NCBI GenBank assembly: GCA_015501075.1
Contig: JADNYJ010000148.1
Coordinates: 37,061-101,060 of the forward strand
DNA from: Gymnopilus junonius
Lineage: Eukaryota; Basidiomycota; Agaricomycetes; Agaricales; Galerinaceae
DNA length: 64,000 bases
Reading direction: 5' to 3'
The translations under genes were made by a program, and so were the position numbers. The notes below the pieces were generated by a model. The model worked only from the letters and a program-made list of their open reading frames with translations, did no database searches and was not told the DNA's origin. Numbering within the stretch: the stretch's first letter is position 1; each line of letters begins with the position of its first letter. Of this stretch, positions 62,525-64,000 are shown piece by piece.

Positions 62525-64000
62525 GATGAGATGATGGTTGGGAGCAGAAAGAGGTGGGTGTGACGCGTAACGAGTGACGGTACGCGACAAATTGAACCGT
62601 AACGTTGGGGGCCAACTTCACGTGTTGCTTTCAATCTTCCCATCGTCACTTCGCCTTGTCTGCTACTCTGGCCCTCTCTTTAATGCTAGACTGTTCTCCC
62701 TCGCGGACCTTGGATCGTCAGGCCATATCGTCCTTTTTTCTTGCTTCCTTCTCATTCTCATTCATTCTCTGATTCGGAACGCTGTTATCGCCAACCTTGT
62801 GCATCGAAAAGTCCTCTAGTATCTTATCGATCATGATCAGCACATTTCAGGGCGACAGCCGGAGTCTTCAGAATATCTCTTCCCGACTTCTTTCCCGGAT
62901 GAGTATTCGATCTTGCTTCTCTCTTGGGCTGATTGATATTAGTTGTCTGATTCTGGCAGTCATCCACGGCGCCAGCTCTTTGGATCGAAAGATGGTACAC
63001 TAGCTGGTCAATTCTGCTTTGGACCTTCAAGTAGCCGAGGGGCGTTTGCACCACTAGCGAAAATCTGAGCTCTTGACGGAAGAAACGAGATAGGCGCAGC
63101 GTCTACGTCCTGCTGCATTCGTTGTGATTCATCCTGCCTTTGGACTCAACGCGCATGCTCCCTCAAGCTGAAGGATTCTAAGGTCCGAGAACTCAACCCA
63201 ATGCTCAACATCCGGGTGACAAATCTAGGCTTTTCGACGATATTGCTTCCGAATCGTCGTCATTCCTTATCTCACAGTCCACCTTTCCGTTCAAAATATC
63301 GGTCTTGAAACTGAGCCTACAACTTTAATTAATCATTGCCGTCTGAAGGTCGAGCACCTACTCATGACTAACCAAGCTCCTTGGCTCGCTCAAACCCCAC
63401 GAGGACGAAATCGGTCTTCAATATTTCAATGATGACCATGATTTATGATCATCTAGTTGACGACTTTTTTCTTTGGGCCTTTCCGGCTTTATCCTTTGAG
63501 TACTCTAGGTGAATGCTATTTCACTAGGAGGCAAACCTCAAGTAATCAATTGAGCATTTGCCCCCCATAAACTATGATTTGTCCTCGTCGAGCGCGTACC
63601 TTGAGTTCTAAGCTCAGCGTTCAGAAGTCCCATTTCCGGACTCTGACTCCCTCTCGACAATTCCTCTTCCTTTTGCTCCCCTCCATATATTTCCATGTGA
63701 GTTTGAATCTTCAACAGTCTCCGAGTCTCCATCTACCTCTGAAATCCAAGTCCCTGAGGGACATCGCATTCGTCAGACCTCAACAAAGTCCACGCTATGC
63801 ATGCTATCCGAGTTATCACTCACGCAAGCGCAAGCGTGCATGCTGGATCTTTGTCATGCAATTCAAATGCATGGACCTCACGGTTTGGCTAGAGCCTTAG
63901 ATATGTAAGTGTTTATCCCCTACTGCCTGTTATTTATCCTGGGCCTCTAAGGCAATTATCACTTCTCCATCGTTTCAATGCATTTCCTTCAAGCTCAATT
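62525..64000. other. Right end, no gene assigned
   Basis: Upstream flank of the ISWI gene, then short frames only, for example 63181-63330 (+; LFDDIASESSSFLISQSTFP), which could be an F-box-like relic, and 63574-63900 (+). Nothing can be supported. A gene may begin beyond the window. Confidence 0.35.

Noticed and set aside
63574..63900. Plus-strand 108-codon frame near the window end
   Set aside because: Composition is unlike a folded protein; no motif or start context.

Overview
This window looks like nuclear DNA of a basidiomycete fungus, most likely an agaricomycete (mushroom-forming class). Coding regions are split by many short GT-AG introns of about 45-80 nt. Several families typical of Agaricomycetes are present: a macrofage-activating-glycoprotein-like surface protein, F-box/leucine-rich proteins in several decayed copies, an HNH_2-type nuclease gene, a DUF6534 seven-helix membrane protein, and a chymotrypsin-fold protein of a kind common in these genomes. 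Exon limits below were worked out by eye from splice signals, reading phase and remembered family conservation; no database search was run.

Layout. 0.5-3.1 kb (+): a six-exon secreted glycoprotein gene with a probable GPI anchor, then a small secreted protein. 4.9-6.9 kb (-): an intact single-exon F-box protein. 7.7-12.3 kb (+): three tandem copies of a two-exon gene for a ~110-aa secreted protein; promoter, 5'UTR intron and downstream sequence were duplicated with the gene. 12.3-14.3 kb: a decayed candidate gene and a truncated F-box pseudogene whose middle has been deleted. 15.3-17.2 kb (-): a chymotrypsin-fold protein. 18.3-21.4 kb: an acidic low-complexity protein and an unresolved candidate gene. 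22.0-22.8 kb (+): a glutathione S-transferase. 23.2-24.6 kb (-): an F-box pseudogene. 24.6-27.7 kb: little that can be assigned.

27.7-36.7 kb: a low-complexity acidic/proline-rich protein, an intact five-exon HNH nuclease gene, a TTCTC-type repeat tract, orphan ORF fragments and a second acidic protein. Both low-complexity proteins change frame at or near a G run. 38.6-39.3 kb (-): mitochondrial ATP synthase subunit g, a housekeeping anchor. 40.1-46.4 kb: more F-box decay and a 3-kb interval that I could not resolve.

47.2-51.8 kb is a transposon-rich island. It holds a tRNA-headed SINE-like element bounded by a perfect 12-bp target-site duplication and, about 430 bp further on, a six-exon, 999-codon MULE-type transposase gene with a SWIM zinc finger that reads through without damage. 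54.3-56.4 kb (+): the DUF6534 membrane protein, with very small exons. 56.9-62.5 kb (-): an intron-rich ISWI chromatin-remodelling ATPase. The last 1.5 kb holds nothing assignable.

Housekeeping genes (ATP synthase g, ISWI, GST) are interspersed with accessory families that duplicate and decay (F-box proteins, small secreted proteins, HNH, transposons). The best candidates for something little described are the tandem small secreted family (7.8-11.7 kb) and the intact SINE/MULE pair (47.2-51.8 kb). I saw no CRISPR array, rRNA or functional tRNA gene, and no convincing biosynthetic cluster.
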